The notes below the pieces were generated by a model. It had not been told where the DNA came from. It ran no database searches and saw only the letters and a program-made list of their open reading frames with translations. Below, one piece after another: positions 16,930 to 25,442 of a stretch of 44,264 bases of DNA. Made by a program: the position numbers and the translations under genes. Every line of letters starts with the position of its first letter. The first letter of the stretch is position 1. The stretch is from positions 1-44,264 of the forward strand of contig JACDDR010000004.1 of the NCBI GenBank assembly GCA_013816895.1. Direction: 5' to 3'. The stretch comes from Bacteroidota bacterium (GTDB lineage: Bacteria; Bacteroidota; Bacteroidia; B-17B0; Aurantibacillaceae).

Positions 16930-16949
16930 CCTTCGCTCCGCTCAGGATG
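16927..16949 (-). promoter_or_regulatory. Hairpin spanning the polymerase start codon
   Basis: CATCCT and AGGATG (6-base arms, 11-base loop) pair across the polymerase start. The ATG lies in the 3' arm on the minus strand. The loop CGCTCCGCTC resembles the GAGCGnAG repeat units at 17351-17448, so this may be a stray copy of that repeat. A role in translation is inferred. Confidence 0.35.
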
Positions 16950-17331
16950 TTGAACTTGAAAAAATACTATTATTGATCGTTGTTTCTTGTTGAGAAATAA
17001 TTCCCATCGGCTTTAGGCGTTCCGCATAATTTTTGCAATGCGTTTCATTCTGGCATTCCGACAATGTTTTAAGCAAATCCAGGTTGCCCTCTATCAGCGC
17101 TTCCTTTTTTTTCCTTGTCCACCCTTTTAATTTGTTTTCCCATTTATTGGCTTCATAATAGGAATCAAAAGTCTTACTCCATGCAAGCATTAATGGGCGT
17201 TTGTTAAAAGTGTATGCGTTGGGATATACTCCCGTCGCGTGTTCATGGATACGCCTCTCAATGTTATTTGTTATACCTACATAAAAGGAGCCATCAGAAC
17301 ATTTTAAAATATATACAACTAACTGTTTCAT
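16942..17331 (-). CDS. GIY-YIG domain protein
   Basis: A 129-residue protein with an N-terminal GIY-YIG nuclease-like domain (residues about 3-80): VVYILKCSDGSFYVGITNNIERRIHEH holds the VYI...YVG pair and the catalytic-type Arg, and EANKWENKLKGWTRKKKEALIEG holds the Glu/Lys helix. This is the UvrC-N-like single-domain form common in bacterial chromosomes. The C-terminal 35 residues are polar and probably disordered. It lies 12 bases upstream of the polymerase gene on the same strand, so cotranscription is likely. Whether it cleaves DNA in repair is inferred from context. Confidence 0.85.
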   Translation of the reverse strand: MKQLVVYILKCSDGSFYVGITNNIERRIHEHATGVYPNAYTFNKRPLMLAWSKTFDSYYEANKWENKLKGWTRKKKEALIEGNLDLLKTLSECQNETHCKNYAERLKPMGIISQQETTINNSIFSSSTS

Positions 17332-17350
17332 TTTTTTATTTCCTTAGCCG

Positions 17351-17448
17351 GGTGAGCCGAGTCGAACCCGCCGGGCGAAGCCGAACCGGTAAGCGTAGCG
17401 AGGTTAAGTGCTGAGCGCAGCCAAGCCGAGTGGTGAGCGCAGTTGAAG
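17351..17448. repeat. Degenerate 22-base tandem repeat (GGTGAGCGnAGYCGAA)
   Basis: Five related units start at about 17351, 17373, 17388, 17410 and 17432, with spacings of 22, 15, 22 and 22 bases. Typical units are GGTGAGCCGAGTCGAA and GGTGAGCGCAGTTGAA. The block is far richer in G+C than its surroundings and fills the gap between dinB and the GIY-YIG gene. Short GAGCGnAGTCGAAG-type repeats recur between genes in many Bacteroidota; this looks like a small cluster of them. Function unknown. Confidence 0.7.
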
Positions 17449-17450
17449 CA

Positions 17451-18623
17451 CTATTTAAACAAACTCGTCTCCCGTTTCTCAAGATCCACCCCTGCCGCCC
17501 TCATTACTGCAGTGCTGCCAAAACGGTTACGAAGTTTATCAATGGCCTGGTATAATTGTATCTGCTCACTCATGTCATTAAACAAATCGAACTGGTAAGT
17601 ACCCTGAATTAAATGACTGAAACGGATTCCGATTAAACGAATCAACATTCGTTTCTGATGAAGTTTTCCAAAGAGCTCCTTTATTTTTTCTATCAGCGTT
17701 TCATCCATCGCGGTATAAGGAATCCGCATCTGCATGGTATAGGTGTTAAAATCGGAATACCTGATCTTTACCGTTACGCAGGAGGTTAATTTTTCTTCTT
17801 CTCTTAACTGATACGTTAACTTCTCCGTCATGCTTATCAGCACGCGTTTTAAATGCGCCACATCAATGGTGTCTTTTTCAAATGTACATTCGGTTGAAAT
17901 GGATTTACGTTCGTTATAAGGCTCAACCGGAGAGGTATCAATTCCGTTTGCTTTTTTCCAGAGCGACGTACCATTATCGCCCAGCACTTGCTGCATCAGC
18001 TGCACCGGCATGTCCTGCACTGTCTTTACCTTTTCAACACCCATGCTGCGAAGCAACTGGTAAGTTTTTTCTCCAACCATGGGGATTTTGCGGATGGACA
18101 AAGGACCAAGAAACTCTTTTTCCGTTCCGTAATTAATCTGCATTTGCCCGTTAGGTTTGGCCTGCCCGGTTCCTATTTTTGAAACCGTTTTGTTGGTAGA
18201 AAGCGCGAATGAAATAGGAAGGTTGGTTTCCCTCATGATCTTCTGCCTGAGCTCGCCTGCCAGCTTGTAACAACCAAAGTAACGGTCCATCCCGGTTAGA
18301 TCAATGTAAAACTCGTCGATGGATGTTTTTTCGTATAACGGCACACTTTCTTTTATTATATCCGTAACCGTATTAGAAAAATAACTGTATTGCTCGTGAT
18401 CACCTTTCACCACAATGGCCTCTGGGCACAACTGCCTCGCCATTTTCATAGGCATGGCTGAATGAATGCCAAAAGTTCGCGCTTCGTAACTGCAGGAAGC
18501 AACTACCCCTCTGTCGCTGGCTCCTCCTACTAATACAGGTTTCCCGATTAATTGCGGATTGAGCCTCCGTTCTACCGAAACAAAAAAGCTGTCCAGATCC
18601 ATGTGCACCACATTTCGTTCCAT
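17451..18623 (-). CDS. dinB: DNA polymerase IV (Y-family)
   Basis: A 390-residue Y-family translesion polymerase. The palm begins with HMDLDSFFVSVE (Asp9, Asp11), followed by SYEARTFGIHSAMP, and the YEKTSIDEFYIDLTG block supplies the second catalytic Asp-Glu near 102-103. Helix-hairpin-helix segments (RKIPMVGEKTYQLL) are followed by the little-finger domain (CVTVKIRYSDF, LIGIRFSHL). The C-terminus (LRNRFGSTAVMRAAGV) is as in Bacteroidota DinB; no beta-clamp motif was sought in detail. The gene is upstream of the GIY-YIG and DnaE-like genes on the same strand; the three probably form a damage-tolerance cluster. No LexA box was recognised upstream. Confidence 0.96.
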   Translation of the reverse strand: MERNVVHMDLDSFFVSVERRLNPQLIGKPVLVGGASDRGVVASCSYEARTFGIHSAMPMKMARQLCPEAIVVKGDHEQYSYFSNTVTDIIKESVPLYEKTSIDEFYIDLTGMDRYFGCYKLAGELRQKIMRETNLPISFALSTNKTVSKIGTGQAKPNGQMQINYGTEKEFLGPLSIRKIPMVGEKTYQLLRSMGVEKVKTVQDMPVQLMQQVLGDNGTSLWKKANGIDTSPVEPYNERKSISTECTFEKDTIDVAHLKRVLISMTEKLTYQLREEEKLTSCVTVKIRYSDFNTYTMQMRIPYTAMDETLIEKIKELFGKLHQKRMLIRLIGIRFSHLIQGTYQFDLFNDMSEQIQLYQAIDKLRNRFGSTAVMRAAGVDLEKRETSLFK

Positions 18624-18794
18624 TGCTTAAAGTTACTGAGGTTTAAGGCCTGGCCTTGCTACCAATTGTAGTATTGCAAAAAGAAAGAAATCAAAATGAG
18701 TTTTAATATTTGGACAAAATTCTTTTTCACATCGGTATTAATAATAAATATACAGATGCTACAAACCATGGCAAGCTTCGCAGAAAACCTGCTC

Positions 18795-18802
18795 TACCTT
18801 TG
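18795..18802 (+). promoter_or_regulatory. -7 promoter element TACCTTTG
   Basis: TACCTTTG matches TAnnTTTG exactly and lies 12 bases before the ATG at 18815, implying a very short leader. No good -33 TTTG is seen. It supports the 18815 start over upstream ATGs in the same frame. Confidence 0.5.
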
Positions 18803-18814
18803 CGGGGTAAACGA

Positions 18815-19027
18815 ATGGAAGCAAAAGAAATATTACAGGATGTCATTAGCAAAAAGCCCCGATGCGTTTATGCGCCTTCAGCCAAGAAATATTTGAATGA
18901 TAACGTGAAAGGCTCCTACCTGGTAGCAAAAATGTATGACGATATTTTATTGTACCCGGAGGCTTCGCGCGAGGTGTTTGGTACCGATACCTGTTTTAAG
19001 ATAATTGAGTTTTGCCGGCAGAATTAA
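18815..19027 (+). CDS. Small conserved-looking hypothetical protein
   Basis: A 70-residue cytoplasmic protein starting MEAKEILQDVISKKPRCVYA. The frame is open to an ATG at 18710, but the TACCTTTG promoter at 18795 and the protein-like composition starting at MEAKE favour 18815. It is helix-rich and contains a Cys near residue 17 and another near the C-terminus (CFKIIEFCRQN). No family is recognised. It is flanked by dinB (divergent) and an MFS gene (convergent), so it is a single-gene unit. Confidence 0.65.
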   Translation: MEAKEILQDVISKKPRCVYAPSAKKYLNDNVKGSYLVAKMYDDILLYPEASREVFGTDTCFKIIEFCRQN

Positions 19028-19063
19028 ATCTCCGCGACTTTATAGCAATAAGTTCAACATTAT

Positions 19064-20287
19064 TTAATGCACTTTATACGTATGTGTTTTTACACTTCGG
19101 TAAATTACCCAACCCGCAATCAGGATAAGCAAAGCACTTAACGCGAAGGCTGCGCCGGGAAAGAAAACTGTAGCTGCTGGTTTTGAGAACTGATAAAACA
19201 AATTGGTCATGATAAGCGGACTGGCAATTGCGCTCACACTCATTAACGCGGTAAATACACCCTGTATCTCTCCCTGTTCATTGTCCGGCACCTGGTTGGC
19301 GATGAGTCCCTGTATTGCAGGACCACAAAGGCCGCCAAGGCAATACGGAATAAGAGAAACATACATCATCCAGCTATGCGTTGCAATTGAAAACAAGGCA
19401 AGACCAATGGCATAAAAGAATATTCCGTAGAAAATAGATTTTACCTGTCCGAATTTTGGGATGAACCACCGGATTAAACCTCCCTGCACCAGCGAAATTA
19501 ATACGCCAACAAACGCAAGCGAATAACCGATCTCGGCGCTCGACCAATCGAATTTTAAAATATTATAATAACCCCAAATGGTTTCAATTGTTTTTCCGGC
19601 GATGTATAAAATAAGCAGGCCTGCAATAAGACCAATGATTTTTGGGTAGCGCCTCAAATTATAAAATGTTCCTAATGGATTAGCACGTTTCCAATCGAAA
19701 GTTCGGCGGTTGGATTTAGCCAGTGATTCCGGAATAAAAAATAAACCGTAAAAGAAGTTAAGCAGCGATAAAATGCCTGCAGCAAAGAATGGCGCACGCA
19801 GGTTAACGTTACTAAGTAATCCCCCGATCAAAGGACCAATAATAAATCCCACACCAAATGCCACACCAATTAAACCAAAATTCTGTGCGCGTTTTTCAGG
19901 GGTGCTGATATCGGCAATATAAGCACCAGCCGTAGTAAAGCTTGCTCCGCCAACTCCCGCAATCAGGCGGCCAACAATAAGCCACTCGATGTTGGGAGCA
20001 AAGGCCAGTAAAAAATAATCGAGGCCAAGTCCTAATAAAGAAATAAGTAAGATCGGGCGCCTGCCGTACCTGTCGCTTAAGCCACCGAGCACGGGCGAAA
20101 AAATAAACTGCATAATAGCATACAGCACAAGAAGCCAACCGCCAACGAGACTAGCCTGCGCGATGTTATTGCCGGTTAATTCTTCCACCAGTTTTGGGAC
20201 GATTGGAATTATAATACCGAAGCCAATACAATCAATAAGAATAGTGGTAAAAATAAAACCGAGAGAAGCATTCTTTGATTTTAGCAT
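19064..20287 (-). CDS. MFS transporter, TetA/TCR-like drug-efflux family
   Basis: A 407-residue inner-membrane protein with about 12 transmembrane helices. Helix 1 (FIFTTILIDCIGFGIIIPIVPKL) and the loop 2-3 motif GGLSDRYGRRPIL match the TetA/TCR subfamily of major facilitator proton antiporters. The motif C-like GVAFGVGFIIGPLIGG in helix 5 marks an exporter. The closest look is to tetracycline-resistance-type transporters, but many such genes in Bacteroidota are of unknown substrate, so drug specificity is not claimed. Its stop lies 37 bases from the converging small gene. No regulator gene is adjacent. Confidence 0.93.
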   Translation of the reverse strand: MLKSKNASLGFIFTTILIDCIGFGIIIPIVPKLVEELTGNNIAQASLVGGWLLVLYAIMQFIFSPVLGGLSDRYGRRPILLISLLGLGLDYFLLAFAPNIEWLIVGRLIAGVGGASFTTAGAYIADISTPEKRAQNFGLIGVAFGVGFIIGPLIGGLLSNVNLRAPFFAAGILSLLNFFYGLFFIPESLAKSNRRTFDWKRANPLGTFYNLRRYPKIIGLIAGLLILYIAGKTIETIWGYYNILKFDWSSAEIGYSLAFVGVLISLVQGGLIRWFIPKFGQVKSIFYGIFFYAIGLALFSIATHSWMMYVSLIPYCLGGLCGPAIQGLIANQVPDNEQGEIQGVFTALMSVSAIASPLIMTNLFYQFSKPAATVFFPGAAFALSALLILIAGWVIYRSVKTHTYKVH

Positions 20288-20350
20288 GAAGGTAAAGATG
20301 CTAAAATTGCTGGAAAAAACCAGCTGGAAATTAGAACGGACTTTGTGGGT

Positions 20351-20971
20351 TTAAGCCCCAACAGCCTTCTTCTTCTTTTTAGACTTTTTGGCTGCGCCCT
20401 TTTCGGGTTCTTTTAGCGCTGCAGAATCCACAGGCATTACTGTAATAGTGGAAGGGGGCGGTGGCGGAGGAAATTTCGCCAGTCTTTTTTGTTTTTCCTG
20501 GTTGATCGCGCGATCTGTCTCTAAGGCTTGTTTCTGAGCCGGGTTAAGATAACCTATAATTGTTTCATAAAAAGTGTTTTGTGCGGATCTTAATCCCCGA
20601 TACGCATCGTCTTTATTAACGTTAACGGCTTTTGAATCAATATAGGTACGGGCCTGGGTTTCGGCTGCGCGGCGGTCCTTACCCGCTACCATCCAAACGT
20701 CCTGTTGTGATTTTGTGAGGTTAAATCTCTCTGCCGCCATTTTTACCTCTTCCTCTAAGGTAGGAGCCTCGTACACACTTTTATAGTCCATAATTAAGGT
20801 TTCATTGGACTCGGGTAAAGGCGAAAACGTGGAAGAGGATGGCGCAATGGTTGAAGAGGTCGCTGTAACGTTCGTAACAGTTCCCTGAGGATTGGTTATG
20901 GTCGGGCCATTCTGCGCGTTTGCAGCCTGGATAATTAAAAGTGCCGGGATGATAAAAAACTTAAGTTGCAT
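20351..20971 (-). CDS. Secreted hypothetical protein with Pro-rich and Lys-rich tail
   Basis: A 206-residue exported protein starting MQLKFFIIPALLIIQAANAQ, a clear signal peptide; the frame extends to an ATG at 21001, but those ten residues precede the signal and are unlikely. The mature protein has a Thr/Ser/Pro-rich N-terminal linker (to about 60) and a helical central domain (LEEEVKMAAERFNLTKSQQD, TFYETIIGYLNPAQKQALET) that resembles a Spy/LTXXQ-type helical periplasmic protein. A poly-Pro segment (KFPPPPPPST) and a Lys tract (KKSKKKKK) end it. Function unknown; the LTXXQ resemblance is weak and by eye. Confidence 0.72.
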   Translation of the reverse strand: MQLKFFIIPALLIIQAANAQNGPTITNPQGTVTNVTATSSTIAPSSSTFSPLPESNETLIMDYKSVYEAPTLEEEVKMAAERFNLTKSQQDVWMVAGKDRRAAETQARTYIDSKAVNVNKDDAYRGLRSAQNTFYETIIGYLNPAQKQALETDRAINQEKQKRLAKFPPPPPPSTITVMPVDSAALKEPEKGAAKKSKKKKKAVGA

Positions 20972-21049
20972 AGGTTTAGTATAAAATATACCGAAGACCA
21001 CACAAAAGCTGTGCCACGCGACCAGACCCCTTAGTTACGCATAGCCACA

Positions 21050-21081
21050 TTTGGCTTTGCAAAGTCACTTTCGTACTTTTA
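21050..21081 (+). promoter_or_regulatory. Promoter of the SRPBCC gene
   Basis: TTTG (21050-21053) and TACTTTTA (21074-21081; one mismatch to TAnnTTTG) are 20 bases apart. The ATG is at 21102, giving a leader of about 15 bases. Confidence 0.45.
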
Positions 21082-21101
21082 ACAACACTAAACAAAAAAA
21101 T

Positions 21102-21551
21102 ATGGCAGGTAACACGGTAAAATTACACAGGATTTTAAAGGCAAGCCCCGAAAAAGTATTCCGGGCATTTTCTGATGGTCACGCACTTTCGACATGGATT
21201 CCACCATACGGATTTTTAGGAACTGTTCATCATTATGATTTTCGTAACGATGGGACCTATAAAATGTCGTTCACTAATTTCTCCACGGGCACCAGCCAGT
21301 CTTTTGGGGGGAAGTTTTTAGAGATCAGGCAAAACGAATTCATAAAGCACACCGATGCATTCGATGACGCTAACCTGCCGGGAGAAATGATCACCTCAAT
21401 AACCCTAAGAAAAGTTTTATGCGGCACCGAGCTTGAAATTGTTCAGGAGGGCATTCCTTCTGTTATCCCGGTAGAAATGTGTTACCTGGGCTGGCAGGAA
21501 TCGCTTGAGAAACTTGCTAAATTAGTGGAGCCGGTTATTCCGGATGCGTAG
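21102..21551 (+). CDS. SRPBCC (AHSA1/START-like) domain protein
   Basis: A 149-residue cytoplasmic protein of the SRPBCC superfamily, AHSA1-like group. It opens with VKLHRILKASPEKVFRAFSD and STWIPPYGFLGTVHHYDFRNDGTYKMSF, and closes with ELEIVQEGIPSVIPVEMCYLGWQESLEKLAKLVE, the long C-terminal helix over the ligand cavity. The frame is open to 21051, but the Met at 21102 matches the family start and follows a promoter. A ligand-binding or polyketide-cyclase-like role is possible; no substrate can be named. Confidence 0.9.
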   Translation: MAGNTVKLHRILKASPEKVFRAFSDGHALSTWIPPYGFLGTVHHYDFRNDGTYKMSFTNFSTGTSQSFGGKFLEIRQNEFIKHTDAFDDANLPGEMITSITLRKVLCGTELEIVQEGIPSVIPVEMCYLGWQESLEKLAKLVEPVIPDA

Positions 21552-21591
21552 TGACAAAGAGGTTTTCTTTTGATGATAAAGGGGTGGTATT

Positions 21592-22272
21592 TCAAAACTC
21601 GAACTTATACCCTACCCCTTTAACCGTTTTAAAGTAATCTTCGCCAAGCTTTTCGCGCAGCTTGCGGATATGAACATCTATTGTTCTGTCACCCACCACT
21701 ACTTCATCGCCCCACACCTGCTCTAGAATATATTCGCGCGTAAAAACCTTTCCAGGCTTACTGCTTAACAAGGAAAATAAACGGAATTCTTTTTTGGGTA
21801 AATTAATTTCTTCTTCGCCTTTAAATACCATGTGTTTTTCTTTATCAATACGAATATTACCAAAGGCCATGTTTGATTCGGAATTGGCAGTAGCTTGCAA
21901 TCGGCGTAACAAGGCTTTGATCCTGCTTATGAAAACCCTGGGCTTAATTGGTTTGGTGATATAATCATCAGCGCCAACTTCAAATCCTGCGATCTGAGTA
22001 TAATCTTCGCTGCGCGCTGTTAGAAACGCAATCAGCACATCCTGTAATCCCTTTTGTTCGCGGATCTCGCGGCAGGTTTCAATGCCATCCATATCAGGCA
22101 TCATCACATCCAGTACAATTAAATTCGGCACTTCTTTTTTCGCGATCTCAACCGCGTCGCGACCATTAGCAGCTGTAAGAATATTGTAACCCTCTTTTTT
22201 TAAATTATAACTTAAAAACTCGAGAATATCGGGCTCATCGTCAACCAGTAATATTTTAATATTCGAACTCAT
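21592..22272 (-). CDS. OmpR/PhoB-family response regulator
   Basis: A 226-residue two-component regulator. The receiver domain (1-120) has the acidic pocket (ILLVDDEPD), the phosphoacceptor Asp in LIVLDVMMPDMDG (about Asp55), the Thr in AFLTAR and the Lys in DYITKPIKP. The winged-helix output domain (130-226) ends ERTIDVHIRKLREKLG...TVKGVGYKFEF-like (here GDRTIDVHIRKLREKL). No histidine kinase gene is adjacent, unlike the usual phoB-phoR pair. It is divergent from the TonB receptor gene, with TTAAG direct repeats in the 162-base gap, which suggests it may control that gene and itself; PhoB-like specificity is inferred. Confidence 0.93.
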   Translation of the reverse strand: MSSNIKILLVDDEPDILEFLSYNLKKEGYNILTAANGRDAVEIAKKEVPNLIVLDVMMPDMDGIETCREIREQKGLQDVLIAFLTARSEDYTQIAGFEVGADDYITKPIKPRVFISRIKALLRRLQATANSESNMAFGNIRIDKEKHMVFKGEEEINLPKKEFRLFSLLSSKPGKVFTREYILEQVWGDEVVVGDRTIDVHIRKLREKLGEDYFKTVKGVGYKFEF

Positions 22273-22291
22273 AAGATGTTTTAGAACACGC

Positions 22292-22390
22292 TAAAGTTAA
22301 GCATCCTGGCCACCTTTAAAGTTAAGCAATTATTAAGAATTTTCTTAAAAAGAACAATTAAGATAAGCTTTTGGTAACATGGTATTTAAG
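22292..22390. promoter_or_regulatory. TTAAG direct-repeat array, candidate response-regulator sites
   Basis: TTAAG occurs at 22297, 22322, 22333, 22358 and 22386 (starts). Copies 22322 and 22333 are 11 bases apart, the spacing of paired half-sites for PhoB-type regulators. TAAAGTTAAGCA is repeated exactly at 22292-22303 and 22317-22328, and TTAAGAATTTTCTTAA (22333-22348) is palindromic. The array lies between the divergent response regulator and TonB receptor genes. Binding is inferred. Confidence 0.45.
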
Positions 22391-22434
22391 CACGGGTAAT
22401 TTGGTTTGCGTTTTTTTGTAAGTAAATAAAGTAC

Positions 22435-25335
22435 ATGTTTAAACTATCATCTCTTCTTATCATCTTACTCCTTAGCTCTATTGGTTATTCTCAAAACGGA
22501 AGAATTTCAGGAACTATCCTGGATTCAAAAACCGGTGAAACCCTGCCTGGCGCAACAGTATTGATAGAAGGCACGCATAAAGGTGCGCAGGCTGATTTTG
22601 ACGGAAAGTTTTCAATCAACAATGTATCGGAAGGAAAAGTAAATATCCTGGTAAGTTATATTTCCTACACCACCAAAAAGATAACTGATGTAACGGTTAA
22701 GTCGAATGACGTAACGGAAATAAATGTAAAACTAGACGCTTCTTCTTCCCAGGACCTTTCAGAAGTAGAAGTGGTTGTTACTTTGAATAAAGAAAACAAT
22801 ACCGCACTTGTGCTCCAGCAAAAAAATAATTCAAGTGTGAGCGACGGCATAAGCGCTGAAACCATCCGTCGCTCGCCAGACAGGAATACAAGTGACGTAC
22901 TAAAACGCGTGAGCGGTGTTACCATACAGGACGACAAGTTTGTAATTGTGCGCGGGCTTAACGAAAGGTACAACGCCAGTTACCTTAACGGGGCGCCGCT
23001 TCCCAGTACCGAACCAGACAGAAAAGCATTTGCCTTTAATCTGTTTCCCGCTAATATGCTCGATAATATCGTAGTGAACAAAACGGCCACGCCCGACATG
23101 CCCTCAGAGTTCGCGGGAGGAATTGTGCAGGTGAACACAAAGAGTATTCCGGAAAAAAATTTCCTGTCCTTTACAATTGGTGGGGGGTATAATACCATTA
23201 CTACCGGTAAAGAAAAAATCACCTATGCGGGAGGAAAACTGGATAAATTTGGTTTTGATGATGGCTCCCGCGATCTTTCAGCCGACGTACCTGTGTTTAA
23301 GGACAAGGCGTTGTGGATAGCATCACCGGACCAGGCCAGAGTTGCAACCTATTTTAAAAATGACTGGGCTACAAGTGCAACTAAATTTAAACCGAACACG
23401 AATTTCCAATTAGCGGCGGGATACACTATTAAAAGAAAAGAAAAAAATTTTTTTGGGATCATCTTCAGTCTTGGTTACAACAGCAATCAGAGTTTTTATC
23501 ATAACGACCGAACAGAATACGATGTCATCAGTATTACAGGAAATAACACTTCACAACCGCAGGTAGATCAATCAAGTTTAAATAAAGTTTATCAAACACA
23601 AACCTCAACAGGAGCCTTGCTTAATTTAGCGTTTAAATTAAATGATAATAACGCAATTAGTCTCAAGAATCTTGCTACAGGCTCTGCCGACAATACTTTC
23701 ATTCAAGCTATAAATACTTTTACATTAGGTGCGCCGGGTATAATCAATAAAAACGATGCGCGTTATTTTACCGCAAACAAAATTCTATCCTCACAGCTTA
23801 ATGGAGAACATTTTATTCCAAAAGCAAAAATTAAAATTAATTGGACCGGCGGCTTAAGCATCATCCAAAGAACTGTTCCAAACTTACGTTTTATGTCATA
23901 TACAAAAAACGAAAACTTTTTACCCTATGATCCTTCCGAAGGCCCTAATTTAAAAGACACCATGTGGAGAGCCGATATTTCCTCGTCTACGGGGCCAAAT
24001 TACTCAGGGTTCAGGGTGTATTCAAAGCTGAATGAAACCATCAGAAGCGGAAAGGTGGATATCTCAAGACTGTTTAAGTTATCGGAAAAAGTGAAATTGG
24101 ATGTTAAAGCAGGAGGCTTAATGCAATATCGTGAAAGACAATACAACATCAGGCAGTTTGGAGTAGACCAGTTTCAATGGCAGGCCCAGGGCGTTTACAA
24201 AAACGACAGCTTATTGTATTTGCCTGAAGGAGAAATTTTCGCGCAGCAAAACATGAGTGTAACACCTTTGCATACCGGTGGATTTAAACAAATAGAGTAC
24301 ACTAAGACAACCGATAACTATTATGGAGAGTCTTATTTATCTGCCGGCTATTTAATGGGTGAATTAAAAGTGTCAGACAAATTACGCGTGATTACAGGAG
24401 CGCGCTATGAAAATTATCTCCAAAAAATTATTATTAAGGAGCGCTTCTTTGATTCGGTGTATGTTAACAGCAGGGTGAAAGATTTACTCCCATCAATAAA
24501 TGTGATTTATAACATTACCGAAAAGGTGGGTCTTCGCCTTGTTTATTATAAGACACTGAACAGGCCCGAATTCAGAGAGCTAGCAGTCACCAACTGGTAT
24601 GAGCCTGAATCCCGCTTATCGCTTGCGGGAAATTCATCTTTAATCCGATGTTATATCCGCAATTATGACGCCCGCTTTGAGTATTACCCAGGAAAAGGGC
24701 AACTGTTTACCGTAACCGGTTTTTACAAATATTTTAATTCGCCTATTGAACGATACATGTTACCGGGAAGTGAAAACCAGATTTATTATAACAACGCTCC
24801 CTTTGCAAACGTTTATGGAAGCGAACTGGAATACAGGATAAATGTGGGATCTATTCTTAAAAAAGATTCGGTAAAATTTTTGAATAAGTTAAACCTGTTC
24901 TCAAATCTTGCGCTGATAAAATCAATCGTAAACGTAGCTGGCCTCAACAGCGCAGTTAAAGAAACAAGAACAATGCAGGGCCAATCGCCTTACATTATTA
25001 ACTCCGGCATTTCATACACTGACACTAAAAACGCTTTTAGCATTACTACCATCGTTAACAGAATAGGCGAGCGCATCTATATTGTGGGCAATGATCAGAT
25101 GCCAAACCGATGGGAAAACGCGAGAACAGTGTTGGACTTACAACTCTCGAAATCCTTTCTTAAGAATAAACTCGAATTGCGCTTTAATATAAAAGACCTC
25201 TTACATCAGAACAGCATTATTTATTATAAAGGGAATGATAGAAAAAGCAATGCCTATAACAAAGAAAAAGATTTCGTAAACTTTAACCGAACCTTTGGCA
25301 GCACTTATTCTTTTGTGATCAGTTATCGTTTTTAG
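22435..25335 (+). CDS. TonB-dependent receptor with carboxypeptidase-regulatory-like domain
   Basis: A 966-residue outer-membrane receptor. Signal peptide at 1-19 (LSSLLIILLLSSIGYSQ), carboxypeptidase-regulatory-like (CarboxypepD_reg) domain at about 22-100 (GRISGTILDSKTGETLPGAT), plug domain at about 130-260 (SDVLKRVSGVTIQDDKFVIVRGLNERYNASYLNG...), then a long beta-barrel with a C-terminal Phe (FVISYRF). It imports a ligand using TonB energy. The substrate is unknown. The divergent PhoB-like regulator and the following T9SS protein make a phosphate-responsive locus plausible, but the sequence does not prove this. No SusD partner follows, so it is not a typical polysaccharide-utilisation pair. 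Confidence 0.95.
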   Translation: MFKLSSLLIILLLSSIGYSQNGRISGTILDSKTGETLPGATVLIEGTHKGAQADFDGKFSINNVSEGKVNILVSYISYTTKKITDVTVKSNDVTEINVKLDASSSQDLSEVEVVVTLNKENNTALVLQQKNNSSVSDGISAETIRRSPDRNTSDVLKRVSGVTIQDDKFVIVRGLNERYNASYLNGAPLPSTEPDRKAFAFNLFPANMLDNIVVNKTATPDMPSEFAGGIVQVNTKSIPEKNFLSFTIGGGYNTITTGKEKITYAGGKLDKFGFDDGSRDLSADVPVFKDKALWIASPDQARVATYFKNDWATSATKFKPNTNFQLAAGYTIKRKEKNFFGIIFSLGYNSNQSFYHNDRTEYDVISITGNNTSQPQVDQSSLNKVYQTQTSTGALLNLAFKLNDNNAISLKNLATGSADNTFIQAINTFTLGAPGIINKNDARYFTANKILSSQLNGEHFIPKAKIKINWTGGLSIIQRTVPNLRFMSYTKNENFLPYDPSEGPNLKDTMWRADISSSTGPNYSGFRVYSKLNETIRSGKVDISRLFKLSEKVKLDVKAGGLMQYRERQYNIRQFGVDQFQWQAQGVYKNDSLLYLPEGEIFAQQNMSVTPLHTGGFKQIEYTKTTDNYYGESYLSAGYLMGELKVSDKLRVITGARYENYLQKIIIKERFFDSVYVNSRVKDLLPSINVIYNITEKVGLRLVYYKTLNRPEFRELAVTNWYEPESRLSLAGNSSLIRCYIRNYDARFEYYPGKGQLFTVTGFYKYFNSPIERYMLPGSENQIYYNNAPFANVYGSELEYRINVGSILKKDSVKFLNKLNLFSNLALIKSIVNVAGLNSAVKETRTMQGQSPYIINSGISYTDTKNAFSITTIVNRIGERIYIVGNDQMPNRWENARTVLDLQLSKSFLKNKLELRFNIKDLLHQNSIIYYKGNDRKSNAYNKEKDFVNFNRTFGSTYSFVISYRF

Positions 25336-25409
25336 TGTACTTAACATTCAAGTAACCTAAAATTGAGTTAATGATAAGCTTCACTTAATCCTCAGAACAC
25401 ATCAACCAA

Positions 25410-25417
25410 ATACATTT
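25410..25417 (+). promoter_or_regulatory. -7 promoter element TACATTTG
   Basis: TACATTTG matches TAnnTTTG and lies 25 bases before the T9SS protein's ATG. No -33 TTTG is seen. Upstream, TTAAC (25341-25345) and GTAAC (25352-25356) are 11 bases apart, echoing the TTAAG spacing before the receptor gene. This suggests an activator-dependent promoter (inference). Confidence 0.5.
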
Positions 25418-25442
25418 GCATCATAATATATAAGACAAAAAA

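Noticed and set aside
19064-20287. Tetracycline-resistance gene
   Set aside because: Family resemblance only; chromosomal Bacteroidota members of this MFS group are often of unknown substrate, and no tetR or mobile context is present.
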